From Deltaproteobacteria bacterium (GTDB lineage: Bacteria > Myxococcota_A > Polyangia > Haliangiales > Haliangiaceae): DNA of 64,000 nt. The stretch lies in assembly GCA_020630875.1 (NCBI GenBank), contig JAHDIH010000004.1:186212-250211 (forward strand). Reading direction: 5' to 3'. The notes beneath the pieces are model-generated. The model did no database searches. It was not told where the DNA came from and saw nothing but the letters and a program-made list of their open reading frames with translations. The position numbers were made by a program, and so were the translations under genes. Below, one piece after another: positions 8,328 to 16,481 of the stretch. Position 1 is the stretch's first letter, and each line of letters opens with the position of its first letter.

Positions 8328-9550
8328 TACCATGCCCTATTTCGCAGTGGGCACGCACACAACCCAATGCACTCTTTCTCGATGGAACAACGCAGATTTC
8401 GTACAGGCTTCTCGACGAAAAGACTAAAAAACCGGCAACTAAGTCGCAAGGGATGCACTTTGAAACCACTTCTCAATCAGACGCCATAATTAACCTATTG
8501 CGCTGCATTCGCCATGGACAATATGCCGCTCCGGTACGCAACTTGGCAAGTGAGCGTTCAGTTCTGATTATTCCCAAACAAAATGCAGGATGGTGCTTGA
8601 GTAACGTTGCAACAGTGATTGAGACAGGAGGTTCATCTGGAAAATCAAAGTTAGTGGTTCACACCCTCGGCAACCACTACTTCAGCGCGATAGGTTCATG
8701 CTCCAACATTCCTTTAGTGTGTGGAGACAAATGGCTACTAAGCCTTCCTCTTTTTCACATCTCAGGCATCTCAATCGTAATGCGTTGTCTGTTTGCTGGT
8801 GCCACTATAGTTTTAAAACGGGGGGCGCTGGTCGAGCAGATCGCAGACGATAATGTATCACACGTTTCTTTGGTTCCCACGCAATTGCGCGAGTTCACCG
8901 AGCGTCCGCCAAGCCTTAAAGTTGCGCTCGTCGGTGGCGCCGCCTGTAGCCACGAACTCCGCCAAAAGGTATTTGATCTCGATCTTCCAGCATGCTTTTC
9001 GTACGGTTCTTCAGAGATGACCTCTCAAATCACCACTACTCGTCCGGGAGAAGTAGATTTCTCCAGCGGAACCCTACTGCCACATCGCGAAATGATGATC
9101 CGCGACGGTGAAATACTCGTTCGTGGAAAAACACTTATGCATGGCTACGTCGCCAACGGAAAGTTCGAGCCGGTGAGCGATTGGTTTCAAACCGGCGATC
9201 TTGGATACATGAAAGGAAATTCGCTAGTTGTAACCGGCCGGGTCGACAATATGTTTATTTCAGGTGGAGAAAACATTTATCCAGAAGAAGTTGAACGCGC
9301 CCTACATTCTCACGAGAGTGTTCAGCAGGCTGTCGTTGTGCCGCTTACGGATGAAAAGTGGGGATACAGACCGGTTGCTTTTGTTAATAATCCAGAACAG
9401 AGTAAATTATTAGCCGTGCACTTACACAACATCGGCCTTGAGCGCTTTAAACATCCCACTCATTACTTGCCACTTCCCCCGCAAGACTCGCTAAAAGTTA
9501 ACCGCAAACAACTCACTAGCACTGCCGAAGCATTAGTCAACCCACGCTGA
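8318..9550 (+). CDS. menE: o-Succinylbenzoate-CoA ligase
   Basis: Adenylate-forming (ANL superfamily) CoA ligase of 410 residues, somewhat shorter than usual, which activates o-succinylbenzoate for MenB. Motifs are the P-loop-like TGGSSGKSKLVVH (about 106-118), PLFHISGI, YGSSEMTSQ, the FQTGDLGYM block, GRVDNMFISGGENIYPEE, and a late lysine in DSLKVNRKQL, the expected A10 lysine. The ATG at 8318 overlaps menC by 10 bp. It is the last gene of the operon; no menH or DHNA-CoA thioesterase gene is included here. Confidence 0.92.
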   Translation: MDVIPCPISQWARTQPNALFLDGTTQISYRLLDEKTKKPATKSQGMHFETTSQSDAIINLLRCIRHGQYAAPVRNLASERSVLIIPKQNAGWCLSNVATVIETGGSSGKSKLVVHTLGNHYFSAIGSCSNIPLVCGDKWLLSLPLFHISGISIVMRCLFAGATIVLKRGALVEQIADDNVSHVSLVPTQLREFTERPPSLKVALVGGAACSHELRQKVFDLDLPACFSYGSSEMTSQITTTRPGEVDFSSGTLLPHREMMIRDGEILVRGKTLMHGYVANGKFEPVSDWFQTGDLGYMKGNSLVVTGRVDNMFISGGENIYPEEVERALHSHESVQQAVVVPLTDEKWGYRPVAFVNNPEQSKLLAVHLHNIGLERFKHPTHYLPLPPQDSLKVNRKQLTSTAEALVNPR

Positions 9551-9564
9551 TACTTGCAGCGAAT

Positions 9565-9590
9565 ACCATGTCACTTACGTGACGGTTTCT
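9565..9590 (+). terminator. Possible weak terminator after menE
   Basis: Hairpin ACC-AT-GTCAC / GTGAC-GGT with loop TTAC, 14 nt after the menE stop. Only a short T-rich tail (TTTCTGTTGTG) follows, so it may be weak or incidental. Confidence 0.3.
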
Positions 9591-9993
9591 GTTGTGTATC
9601 AATCACGCCTTCATCCCCCATTTCGAAGGTCCGCGGTCACGTTTTTTTCGAACCATCCATGAAGTAATCAATTGACGACTACGAAGCGTTTAGAAATTAT
9701 GGTGTGGTCCTACAAACTCATTGAAAGTGTAGTGTTACGACGACGGCAACGCTGTACTACAACGCACTGGAGATACTTACTTCCAGAATGTGATTCTATT
9801 GAAGTGCGGGATCTCAAAAACAAATAGCCAAAAAAAGACACCGCGCCAAATGCCGCATTTAGAAACACGAGTAACATCTATTCTATTTCAGTTGTCATTA
9901 CTTTTTATGTGTTGCCATAAAGAATCACATTCGCTTTCGATCCATAACGCTATATTGGTTGAGCTCTGTGAAGACCTATGACAGATTCTTGCC
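9591..9993. other. Gene-free stretch between menE and the S9 peptidase
   Basis: About 400 bp without a gene I can support. A 63-codon frame at 9790-9981 has no recognisable features. CCGCGG and two TTCGAA palindromes occur near 9630-9655, but I see no defined site. The promoter of the next gene probably lies in its 3' part. Confidence 0.4.
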
Positions 9994-11955
9994 ATGATTC
10001 GGTTATTAGTAGTTTCATTGACAATCGCCGCAGCTTGTTCAAACAAGAAGAGCGATGTTCCCAAGCAGTCCACAGATGGCTTGATTCCTCGTTCGGTGCT
10101 GTTTAGCCCGCCCGAGCGCACTTCTGTCCAGATTAGTCCCGATGGAAGCCACCTTAGTTTCCTCGCGCCAACAAACGGCATACTTAACGTGTGGGTCGCA
10201 CCAGTTGATAAACCTAGCGACGCAAAAGTGATTTCAGCAGATAAGAAACGACCCATCCGCAGCTACTTTTGGACCTACGATTCCAAGCAAATAATCTACT
10301 CCCAAGATGCTGGCGGTGATGAGAACTGGCAGTTGTTCGCTATTGGCCTTGAAGGCGGCAAGGCGAAAAATTTGGTCAACAATCCCAAAGTTGCCGCACG
10401 CGTTGGTGGCGTATCTCCAAAGTTCCCACAGCAAATCGTTATCCTGAAAAACGATCGCAACCCTCAACTTCACGACCCGCACGTTGTCAACACCGTTACC
10501 GGTGAATCAAAACTGCTTATTGAAAACCCCGGTTTTGCTGGGTTTGTTATTGATGAAGACTACAAGGTTCGAATGGGTGCAGCACCAACGCCTGACGGAG
10601 GAATGACTTACCTTGTTCCGACTTCCTCGAAAGAAAAGCCGTGGGCCCCTGCCATCCAAGTCGGTCCCGAAGATGTGAATACTACGCAACCGGTGGGGTT
10701 TGATGAAAATGGTAACCTACTGCTGCGAGACAGTCGCGGACGAAACACGGCGGCATTTTATGTTGTAGACAACGACGGAAATAAGAAACTCATTGCCGAA
10801 AATGCAAAAGCGGATGGTCAAGGTTTGCTGCAACATCCCAAAACCAAAAAAGTCCTCGCAGCAACCTTTACCTACGCCAAACGTGAAACCGTTATTCTGG
10901 ACGAAAGCATTCAAAAGGACAACACAGGACTAAAGGCGCTGGCAGGAGAAAACGAGTTCGCAATTACGTCAACGGACCACGAATTTTCCAAAGCTGTTGT
11001 CGCCGTATTTAGTGACGTAACCCCTGCTCAGTATTACTTGTGGAATAGAGACACACAAAAAGCTACTTACTTGTTCGACGGTAAACCAAACTTGAAAAAA
11101 TACGAACTTGCGCCAATGCAGGTGGCAGAAATTCCAGCTCGAGACGGCCTGAAGATGGTGAGTTACTACACCCTTCCAAAGAAAATGAGCGAAGCAAAAC
11201 CAATGGTCTTACTCGTCCATGGAGGACCGTGGGCACGCGACTCCTGGGGCTTCAACGGTCTTCATCAACTCCTTGCCAACCGAGGTTACACGGTACTCTC
11301 AACAAACTTCCGCGGAAGTACCGGCTTCGGCAAGGCCCACCTCAATGCCGGTAATAAAGAATGGGGCAAGAAGATGCATACCGACTTGCTCGATGCGGTG
11401 GAGTGGGCTGTTAACAAAGGAATCGCCAGTAAGGACAAAATTTGCATTATGGGAGGAAGTTATGGGGGCTACGCGACACTTGCAGGACTAACGCTAACGC
11501 CAGACGCCTTTACCTGTGGTGTCGATATTGTGGGGCCATCAAGCATCATTACCCTTCTTAAGGCGGTTCCTCCGTATTGGAAACCAATGCTTGCGATGTT
11601 TAAGAATCGAGTGGGGGACTGGACCACGGAAGATGGTAAAAAGGCGTTGATGGATGTGTCGCCACTGACCCATGCGGACAAAATTCGCAAGCCACTACTT
11701 ATTGGACAAGGCGCTAACGACCCACGTGTGAAACAAGCGGAAGCGGACCAAATCGTAGAAGCAATGAAGAAACAAAACATTCCGGTAACGTACGCACTTT
11801 TCCCTGACGAAGGCCACGGTTTCGCTAAGCCAGATAACAACATTGCATTTTGGGGAGTGACCGAGGCCTTCCTCGCCAAACACCTTGGCGGCCGGGCGTT
11901 CCCACTAAGCGAGGCAGAATTGAAAAAGTCGACCATGAAGCTCAGCAAGCACTAG
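9994..11955 (+). CDS. S9-family prolyl oligopeptidase-type lipoprotein
   Basis: A 653-residue serine peptidase: N-terminal beta-propeller (about 35-390) and C-terminal alpha/beta-hydrolase domain. The nucleophile is S489 in GGSYGGYA, the acid D576 in GANDPR and the base H608 in DEGHGF, the S9 order. The N-terminus MIRLLVVSLTIAAAC reads as a lipoprotein signal with cysteine 15, so it is probably a membrane-anchored periplasmic or outer-membrane peptidase acting on oligopeptides; S9C acylaminoacyl-peptidase/dipeptidyl-peptidase-like members are the closest in layout. It is transcribed alone, with a clear terminator downstream. Confidence 0.88.
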   Translation: MIRLLVVSLTIAAACSNKKSDVPKQSTDGLIPRSVLFSPPERTSVQISPDGSHLSFLAPTNGILNVWVAPVDKPSDAKVISADKKRPIRSYFWTYDSKQIIYSQDAGGDENWQLFAIGLEGGKAKNLVNNPKVAARVGGVSPKFPQQIVILKNDRNPQLHDPHVVNTVTGESKLLIENPGFAGFVIDEDYKVRMGAAPTPDGGMTYLVPTSSKEKPWAPAIQVGPEDVNTTQPVGFDENGNLLLRDSRGRNTAAFYVVDNDGNKKLIAENAKADGQGLLQHPKTKKVLAATFTYAKRETVILDESIQKDNTGLKALAGENEFAITSTDHEFSKAVVAVFSDVTPAQYYLWNRDTQKATYLFDGKPNLKKYELAPMQVAEIPARDGLKMVSYYTLPKKMSEAKPMVLLVHGGPWARDSWGFNGLHQLLANRGYTVLSTNFRGSTGFGKAHLNAGNKEWGKKMHTDLLDAVEWAVNKGIASKDKICIMGGSYGGYATLAGLTLTPDAFTCGVDIVGPSSIITLLKAVPPYWKPMLAMFKNRVGDWTTEDGKKALMDVSPLTHADKIRKPLLIGQGANDPRVKQAEADQIVEAMKKQNIPVTYALFPDEGHGFAKPDNNIAFWGVTEAFLAKHLGGRAFPLSEAELKKSTMKLSKH

Positions 11956-11974
11956 ATCGCTCCAGTCAACTTCA

Positions 11975-12043
11975 AAAGTGCCGTCAGCTCGCAGCCAAAT
12001 CCTCCTTTCCGAAGGAGTTGGGACTCGATTGACGGCGCTTTTT
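11975..12043 (+). terminator. Branched rho-independent terminator after the S9 peptidase
   Basis: Outer stem GTGCCGTCA (11978-11986) pairs with TGACGGCGC (12030-12038) with one wobble, flanked by AAA/TTT. It encloses a second perfect hairpin CTCCTT-TCCG-AAGGAG (12002-12017) that CCAA/TTGG may extend. TTTTTC follows. The enclosed hairpin makes it larger than a simple terminator. Confidence 0.8.
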
Positions 12044-12162
12044 CTCTATCCACGATAAGCACCTATCAGAAGCTCGCAGGAGTACACAAAATGCGCGAAA
12101 CCTTCATTTTAATTTCCAATTGACGCAAAACAATGACTTGTAAACGTGATATGCAAACCAAC

Positions 12163-12765
12163 ATGCATAGATTTTTAGGAGTAGGTATTCTTTTTCTGGC
12201 AGCATATTGCAGCACGCCTCCGAAAATGCAAAAACAAAAGCAAAAACAAAATGAAGAAGTGATGCCAACGAAATTGAGCGCCGAAGAAATTGACAGGCTG
12301 TATAGCGCGGACATCGTAACGATCAACGGCGAGAATACTAATTTGCAAGACTTTCGCGGTAAGACACTTTTGATTGTAAACGTCGCCTCACAATGCGGGT
12401 TGACTTCCCAATATGAAGGACTAGAAAATCTCTACCAGGACTATCGAGGAAAGGGTGTGGTGGTTCTTGGCTTTCCTTGCAATCAGTTCGGAGGGCAAGA
12501 GCCGGGAAGTGAAAAAGAAATCAAGGAATTTTGCAGGACCAATTATGGAATCGAATTCCCCATGTTTTCAAAAATCGAAGTCAATGGACCTAACCGACAT
12601 CCCATTTACAAGTTGCTAACACGTGCGGCGACCAAAGATGGTAAAAACGGTGACATTACTTGGAACTTTGAGAAGTTTGTGGTGCGTTCCGATGGAACAA
12701 TTCACCGCTTTTCGCCAAGGACTGAACCTATGGATCCAGAGCTTTTGTCAGTACTTGAGAACTAG
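12163..12765 (+). CDS. Glutathione peroxidase-family lipoprotein (Cys type)
   Basis: Thiol peroxidase of the GPx/BtuE family, 200 residues from ATG 12163 (ATG 12151 also possible). A lipoprotein signal ends at LAAYC (Cys16), followed by a Lys/Gln-rich linker (KMQKQKQKQ). The catalytic tetrad is present: peroxidatic Cys78 in NVASQCGLT, Gln112 in CNQFGGQEP, and Trp167-Asn168 in ITWNFEKF. Cys124 (EFCRTNY) is at the place of the resolving cysteine in thioredoxin-dependent GPx enzymes, so the reductant is probably thioredoxin-like rather than glutathione. Membrane anchoring suggests defence against lipid or periplasmic peroxides. Confidence 0.88.
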   Translation: MHRFLGVGILFLAAYCSTPPKMQKQKQKQNEEVMPTKLSAEEIDRLYSADIVTINGENTNLQDFRGKTLLIVNVASQCGLTSQYEGLENLYQDYRGKGVVVLGFPCNQFGGQEPGSEKEIKEFCRTNYGIEFPMFSKIEVNGPNRHPIYKLLTRAATKDGKNGDITWNFEKFVVRSDGTIHRFSPRTEPMDPELLSVLEN

Positions 12766-12781
12766 TCCAAGAGAATACGAC

Positions 12782-12800
12782 CAATGTTTGGCGAACATTG
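12782..12800 (+). other. Perfect 7-bp inverted repeat after the peroxidase gene
   Basis: CAATGTT-TGGCG-AACATTG, 17 nt past the stop codon. No T tract follows, so it may be an operator or an mRNA 3'-end stabilising hairpin rather than a terminator. Confidence 0.45.
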
Positions 12801-12953
12801 AAATATTACTTCCGTCAGAACAACTTATAGGCAGTCGATGTGGTCACAAAAATCAGGCCCGATGCACCGCCATCTTCACCGGACAATACGCCTGGTTCGT
12901 TTAGTTCACAGAACATAACTTCTGAACGTATTTTGTCTTTTTCTCAACTCGAG

Positions 12954-13026
12954 TACGGGTTGAGTCCTCGTGGTTCGGCAAAAACGAGGAACGAAAAAGA
13001 CGCTCAAGGCGTGACTCGGCCCCGTA
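12954..13026 (+). ncRNA. Candidate structured 5'-leader RNA upstream of the molybdenum-storage genes
   Basis: A three-way junction can be drawn by hand. P1 pairs 12954-12966 with 13013-13026 (13 bp with one bulged C; two are G-U). P2 is CCTCGT (12966-12971) with ACGAGG (12984-12989). P3 is ACGC (13000-13003) with GCGT (13009-13012), abutting P1. The element ends 52 nt before the start codon of the first storage-protein gene and leaves its AAGGAG (13068-13073) free. It does not look like a coding region. A cis-regulatory role, perhaps sensing molybdate or tungstate or a cofactor, is inference from position. Confidence 0.5.
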
Positions 13027-13078
13027 TTTCAGACAGAATGGGCCTTCTATGGGCGGTAAAGCAAGAAAAGGAGTACGC

Positions 13079-13933
13079 ATGACTTCAAATGATCCTCATG
13101 GCCAATTCGTCTTAGGCGAAGGCCGTATTCATATCAACAACGACCTGATGCGTGAGAGCCTGGTCGCTACCCGACTTACTGAGCAATGGCAAGGACGAGG
13201 TCAAGGCGAGGAAGTGAAACTTCTTCCTTGGGCATCGCAAATCAATCTCGGGGGCTCCTCTATCATCGATCGTGGCGGTGCTGTGTTGCTTCCACTCTTA
13301 GAGGAGATTGTAGAGCTCCGCAAGAAAAGCCACTTCATTCTGTCTGTTGGCGGCGGCGCTCGCCTCCGTCACACGATGAAGATTGCACTGGACCTTGGCC
13401 TTCCGACTGGCGGCATGGCGCAAGTCGTTGGAGCAGCCGAAGAACAAAACTCGCATATAGTGCACGCACTTTTGTCGCAGTACGGTGGGGTGTCGATGTG
13501 TCGCGAGCACTTTCCAGAGCTCGCTAAGTACCTGCTCACCGGAATGACGCCAATAACGATTTCTGTGCCGCCTTATCATCTGTGGGAACCACCGTCGAAA
13601 CGCGGCGTACTTCCCGAGAATGGGTCCGACATGGGCGCTTTCATGAGCGCTGAGGTTTTGGGACTCAAGAAAATGATCTTCTTAAAAGACCAAGACGGGC
13701 AGTTCGATAAGAACCCACGTCTTCACAAAGGCGCGAAGCTGTTGTCGACCGTCACGGCAGAAGAGTTAATGACCTACGACCCAGACAACTTGATTCTTGA
13801 ACAGTCGACCATTGACTGCCTTCTGCGCGCGCGTAACGTGCGCGAGATTCATGTCATCAACGGCCTTGTCCCGGGGAACCTAACCAAGTGCTTGAATGGT
13901 GAAGCAGTAGGAACCGTTATCACGCAAGCCTAG
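13079..13933 (+). CDS. Molybdenum storage protein-like subunit (alpha-like, amino-acid-kinase fold)
   Basis: A 284-residue amino-acid-kinase-fold protein closely resembling the MoSto subunits that pack polyoxomolybdate clusters with ATP in Azotobacter. Recognisable text: LLPWASQINLGG (48-59), IDRGGAVLLPLLEEIV, SVGGGARLRH (89-98), a PPYHLWEPP block, and NGLVPGNLTKCLNGEAVGTV at the C-terminus. The start ATG 13079 has AAGGAG 5 nt upstream. The position of the fold's usual K-x-GG lysine is Asn56 (INLGG), unlike the partner gene, hinting at subunit specialisation. UMP-kinase-like function is less likely given the paired paralogue. It is preceded by the structured leader. Confidence 0.85.
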   Translation: MTSNDPHGQFVLGEGRIHINNDLMRESLVATRLTEQWQGRGQGEEVKLLPWASQINLGGSSIIDRGGAVLLPLLEEIVELRKKSHFILSVGGGARLRHTMKIALDLGLPTGGMAQVVGAAEEQNSHIVHALLSQYGGVSMCREHFPELAKYLLTGMTPITISVPPYHLWEPPSKRGVLPENGSDMGAFMSAEVLGLKKMIFLKDQDGQFDKNPRLHKGAKLLSTVTAEELMTYDPDNLILEQSTIDCLLRARNVREIHVINGLVPGNLTKCLNGEAVGTVITQA

Positions 13934-13956
13934 TGCTTGATGCGAAGGAGCGAATT

Positions 13957-14727
13957 ATGGGAACAACAATGAGTAATTTACGAGTGGGGCAAGATCGCAG
14001 CAGGGAGTTGCGTTCGATTCTCCCCAATTTGAAGATTCTTAAAATCGGCGGGCAGTCGATTATGGACCGTGGCGCAGATGCACTACTGCCACTGGTAGAT
14101 GAGATCGTCGAGGCGGCCAAGAAGCACCAAATGTTGATATGCACCGGAGGCGGTACGCGCGCCAGGCACGCCTATGCCCTTGGAATGGAACTGAATCTTC
14201 CGACTGGCGTGATGTCCAATATTGGTGCCGCGGTACCTCGTCAAAATGCACGTATGCTGCAGATGCTCCTGGCAGGCAACGGTGGAATGTACATGATGCC
14301 CGAAGATATCGAGAAACTTCCAATGTACCTCGCGATGAACTGCATCCCAGTACTTGGCGGAATGCCTCCCTTTTCGTTCTGGGAAAAGCCGGCTCGGCAA
14401 GGCCAAGTTCCTGAGAACCGTACCGATGCGGGACCGTATTTGCTTGCTGAGTTTTACGGGTGTCCTGAGGTTTATTACATCAAGGATGAAGACGGTCTCT
14501 ATACGGACAATCCAAAAAACAACCCAGACGCAGAGCTCATCCCTAAGATCACCGCCGCGAAACTTCTTGAGCGCGACCTACCGGATCTGGTGGTGGAGAC
14601 CGCTGTGGTGGAATACCTGCAGCACGCGAAGTCGTGTAAAAGCCTGCGTATTGTCAACGGGCTCAAAAAGGGTTCATTGCTCGACGCACTTGATGGCAAA
14701 GGTGGCAGCACCATCACTTCGGACTAA
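13957..14727 (+). CDS. Molybdenum storage protein-like subunit (beta-like)
   Basis: Second MoSto-type subunit, 256 residues, 23 bp downstream of its paralogue with its own GAAGGAG (13943-13949). The nucleotide-binding KIGGQS motif keeps its lysine (K29), followed by MDRGADALLPLVDEIV, CTGGGTRARH, a GMPPFSFWEKPA block, ENRTDAGPYLLAE and YIKDEDGLYTDNP. These blocks match my memory of the MoSto beta subunit better than alpha. The two products probably form the hetero-hexameric cage that stores molybdate (or tungstate) using ATP. No nitrogenase or molybdopterin genes occur nearby, so the beneficiary enzyme is elsewhere. Confidence 0.85.
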   Translation: MGTTMSNLRVGQDRSRELRSILPNLKILKIGGQSIMDRGADALLPLVDEIVEAAKKHQMLICTGGGTRARHAYALGMELNLPTGVMSNIGAAVPRQNARMLQMLLAGNGGMYMMPEDIEKLPMYLAMNCIPVLGGMPPFSFWEKPARQGQVPENRTDAGPYLLAEFYGCPEVYYIKDEDGLYTDNPKNNPDAELIPKITAAKLLERDLPDLVVETAVVEYLQHAKSCKSLRIVNGLKKGSLLDALDGKGGSTITSD

Positions 14728-14737
14728 CGTCTACAGT

Positions 14738-15244
14738 TTAAATGAGCAGTTTTGATGCTCGAATCTTCAGACCGATGACCTGCGCTTTCCCAATAGGTGC
14801 GCTCTTTTGCGATACAGTGATTGCTACTAGTTTGAGTCGCATGTCGTCGAGTCTGTGCCAACTTGTGCCATGTTGGAGAAGTCCGACATGTGGTAGACAC
14901 ATGCACGCGGTGTTGGTGTTGAAGTGGGATTCCTGTCCGCGTCCCGCTTGCAGCGCTATGTAAATGATTTCGAAGCCAAGTAGTACGATTACGGCATAAC
15001 TGAATGGCTTGGGAGAAAAGTCTGGTAGGTAGTGGCAGTACCAGCCCATCGCCCACGAAAATGTGAATATAGAAATGGCGAACTTAAACGGCTTCAGCCA
15101 TGCGTTCACGCCATGAACTTGTGTGTTCGTGAACTTGGTAAGCAGTAAAAATACAACGGCTAGCCCTAAACAAACCAATCCAAAATAGAAGAGATGCGGG
15201 TTTCTTTGTCTTAGTTCGTTTATGGGGATAAGGAGAGAAGCCAT
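14738..15244 (-). CDS. Small membrane protein, possibly C-terminally truncated
   Basis: 168 residues from ATG 15244, which is one nucleotide from the stop of the upstream membrane-protein gene, so translation is likely coupled. The first 115 residues contain about three hydrophobic segments (YFGLVCLGLAVVFLLL, FAISIFTFSWAMGW, FSYAVIVLLGFEIIYIAL) and end in GRGQESHFN. The remaining 50 residues are non-hydrophobic and look unrelated. The abrupt change suggests decay or truncation of a longer multi-pass protein. Function is unknown; it shares the operator region with the HxlR regulator. Confidence 0.6.
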   Translation of the reverse strand: MASLLIPINELRQRNPHLFYFGLVCLGLAVVFLLLTKFTNTQVHGVNAWLKPFKFAISIFTFSWAMGWYCHYLPDFSPKPFSYAVIVLLGFEIIYIALQAGRGQESHFNTNTACMCLPHVGLLQHGTSWHRLDDMRLKLVAITVSQKSAPIGKAQVIGLKIRASKLLI

Positions 15245-15245
15245 G

Positions 15246-15944
15246 TTATTCGTCGGCCGAATCAATATGGGGAACGAAGTGATTGAGCCAACAGATCATC
15301 CCGAGATAGCTAATAATAAGGAAGGGGACGCTTGAGTTAAAGCCAATCTCAAACTCTGGCAAAGACAACATCTCTCTCATTGATACTTTAGCAATGGAGA
15401 GCATGAAGACGATGCCAAAGATGAAGAGTCCAATGACCGCTGCTAGGTTCTTCCGCGAACGTCCAATATTCTTTTTGGATTCCTGATTGAAAAAGTAGAG
15501 AAGCGCGACAACGCAGAACGCAACTTCAATTGCTATTGCCAAATATACATTGGATGCATAGAGTCCAAGTGCAATATCTGCGGAGTCAGCACCGAATACA
15601 TGATGGGCATGTCCTGAAAACAGGTCTAAAATGAAATGACTTGCCACTACTGCGACGCCCGCTAAAGCAACTTGTGTACTTTTAAAGAGAAGTCTTCCTA
15701 GTCCAAAGATAAGCACCAACCAAAATATTTGTGGAAGCAAATCATGGCTATAGAGCATGTCCACGCTCATATTGATAAGCGATGTATCTAGCACGTCGCT
15801 TGGGTTGGTAGGCTCAAGTCCCACGTAGTGCAGGACAAACCAAAGTAGATCTTGAAGCTGAGATGCCAAGAGAAAGTAGAGTAGCGTGCCCTGAGAAAAT
15901 CTTTGATTGGCGATAAGGGCGGTCGTAAAGTGTCCTGCTAACAT
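15246..15944 (-). CDS. Multi-pass membrane protein, YdjM/DUF457-like
   Basis: 232 residues with at least five hydrophobic segments. Conserved-looking polar positions inside membrane-proximal parts, GHFTTALIA at the start, DLLWF, YSHDLLP and SHFILDLFSGH, resemble the His/Asp pattern of YdjM/DUF457 'membrane-bound metal-dependent hydrolase' proteins. The resemblance is by motif order only. It is divergent from an HxlR regulator 64 bp away and is followed immediately by another membrane protein gene, so the pair is the likely regulatory target. Confidence 0.6.
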   Translation of the reverse strand: MLAGHFTTALIANQRFSQGTLLYFLLASQLQDLLWFVLHYVGLEPTNPSDVLDTSLINMSVDMLYSHDLLPQIFWLVLIFGLGRLLFKSTQVALAGVAVVASHFILDLFSGHAHHVFGADSADIALGLYASNVYLAIAIEVAFCVVALLYFFNQESKKNIGRSRKNLAAVIGLFIFGIVFMLSIAKVSMREMLSLPEFEIGFNSSVPFLIISYLGMICWLNHFVPHIDSADE

Positions 15945-15952
15945 GTTAGGGT

Positions 15953-15970
15953 TTTACTTGATAAAGTAAA
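15953..15970. promoter_or_regulatory. Inverted repeat 1 between HxlR gene and membrane operon
   Basis: TTTACTT (15953-15959), spacer GATA, AAGTAAA (15964-15970). It shares half-site TTACTT with the second repeat; centres are about 31-32 bp apart, close to three helical turns. Probably an operator for the HxlR-family protein. Confidence 0.65.
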
Positions 15971-15982
15971 GCAATGGTAGTT

Positions 15983-16003
15983 TTACTTTAAAAAATAAAG
16001 TAA
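15983..16003. promoter_or_regulatory. Inverted repeat 2 between HxlR gene and membrane operon
   Basis: Perfect 8-bp arms TTACTTTA (15983-15990) and TAAAGTAA (15996-16003) around five A residues, ending 5 nt before the HxlR start codon. Binding here would block that gene, so autoregulation is expected. Confidence 0.65.
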
Positions 16004-16008
16004 TTTTC

Positions 16009-16446
16009 ATGATTAAACCATTCCGATCTTCCTGCATGATTGCTTCCGCCTTGGATTTGATAGGCGACAAGTGGTCGCTTCTCCTTGTGCGAGACATGCT
16101 GCTGCACAAGAAAATGACTTACAAAGAGATGGTTTCGTCCGAAGAAGGGATAGCGACCAATCTTCTCTCGTCAAGACTGAAACATTTACAAACACTCGAA
16201 ATCGTTACTAAACAAAAGCTTCCGAGTAATAAGAAAGAGAATATTTACCTTCTCACTGAAAAAGGGATTGAGCTCGCACCCATGATTCTGGAAATGGTGC
16301 TCTGGAGCGACAAGCACGTAAGGCCGTACAACCCTCAGATGAATCCGTACGACACTAGTAATCTAGACAAAACGACACTGATCGCATCTGTTCAAGAGGA
16401 GTACCGCATGCTCGCTGCTGCGATCAAAAAGAAGTCTTCCGCCTGA
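16009..16446 (+). CDS. HxlR-family transcriptional regulator
   Basis: 145 residues with the HxlR signature: RSSCMIASALDLIGDKWSLL at 6-25, LLVRDMLLHKKMTYKEM, SEEGIATNLLSSRLKHL and a winged C-terminal part. Family members bind palindromic sites and answer to redox or reactive aldehydes or other small molecules. Cys9 occupies the conserved N-terminal cysteine position often used for thiol sensing in HxlR proteins. It is divergent from the membrane-protein pair, with two inverted repeats in the 64-bp gap, so it likely controls both directions. Confidence 0.88.
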   Translation: MIKPFRSSCMIASALDLIGDKWSLLLVRDMLLHKKMTYKEMVSSEEGIATNLLSSRLKHLQTLEIVTKQKLPSNKKENIYLLTEKGIELAPMILEMVLWSDKHVRPYNPQMNPYDTSNLDKTTLIASVQEEYRMLAAAIKKKSSA

Positions 16447-16481
16447 ATAAGTTCCATGCGTACAGAGCGAAGTGCCAAGAT

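Noticed and set aside
9790-9981. 63-codon frame in the gap before the S9 peptidase
   Set aside because: Odd composition, no homology pattern and no start signal.
12840-13082. 80-codon frame over the MoSto leader
   Set aside because: It runs through the candidate structured RNA and overlaps the first MoSto start; the pairing explains the stretch better.
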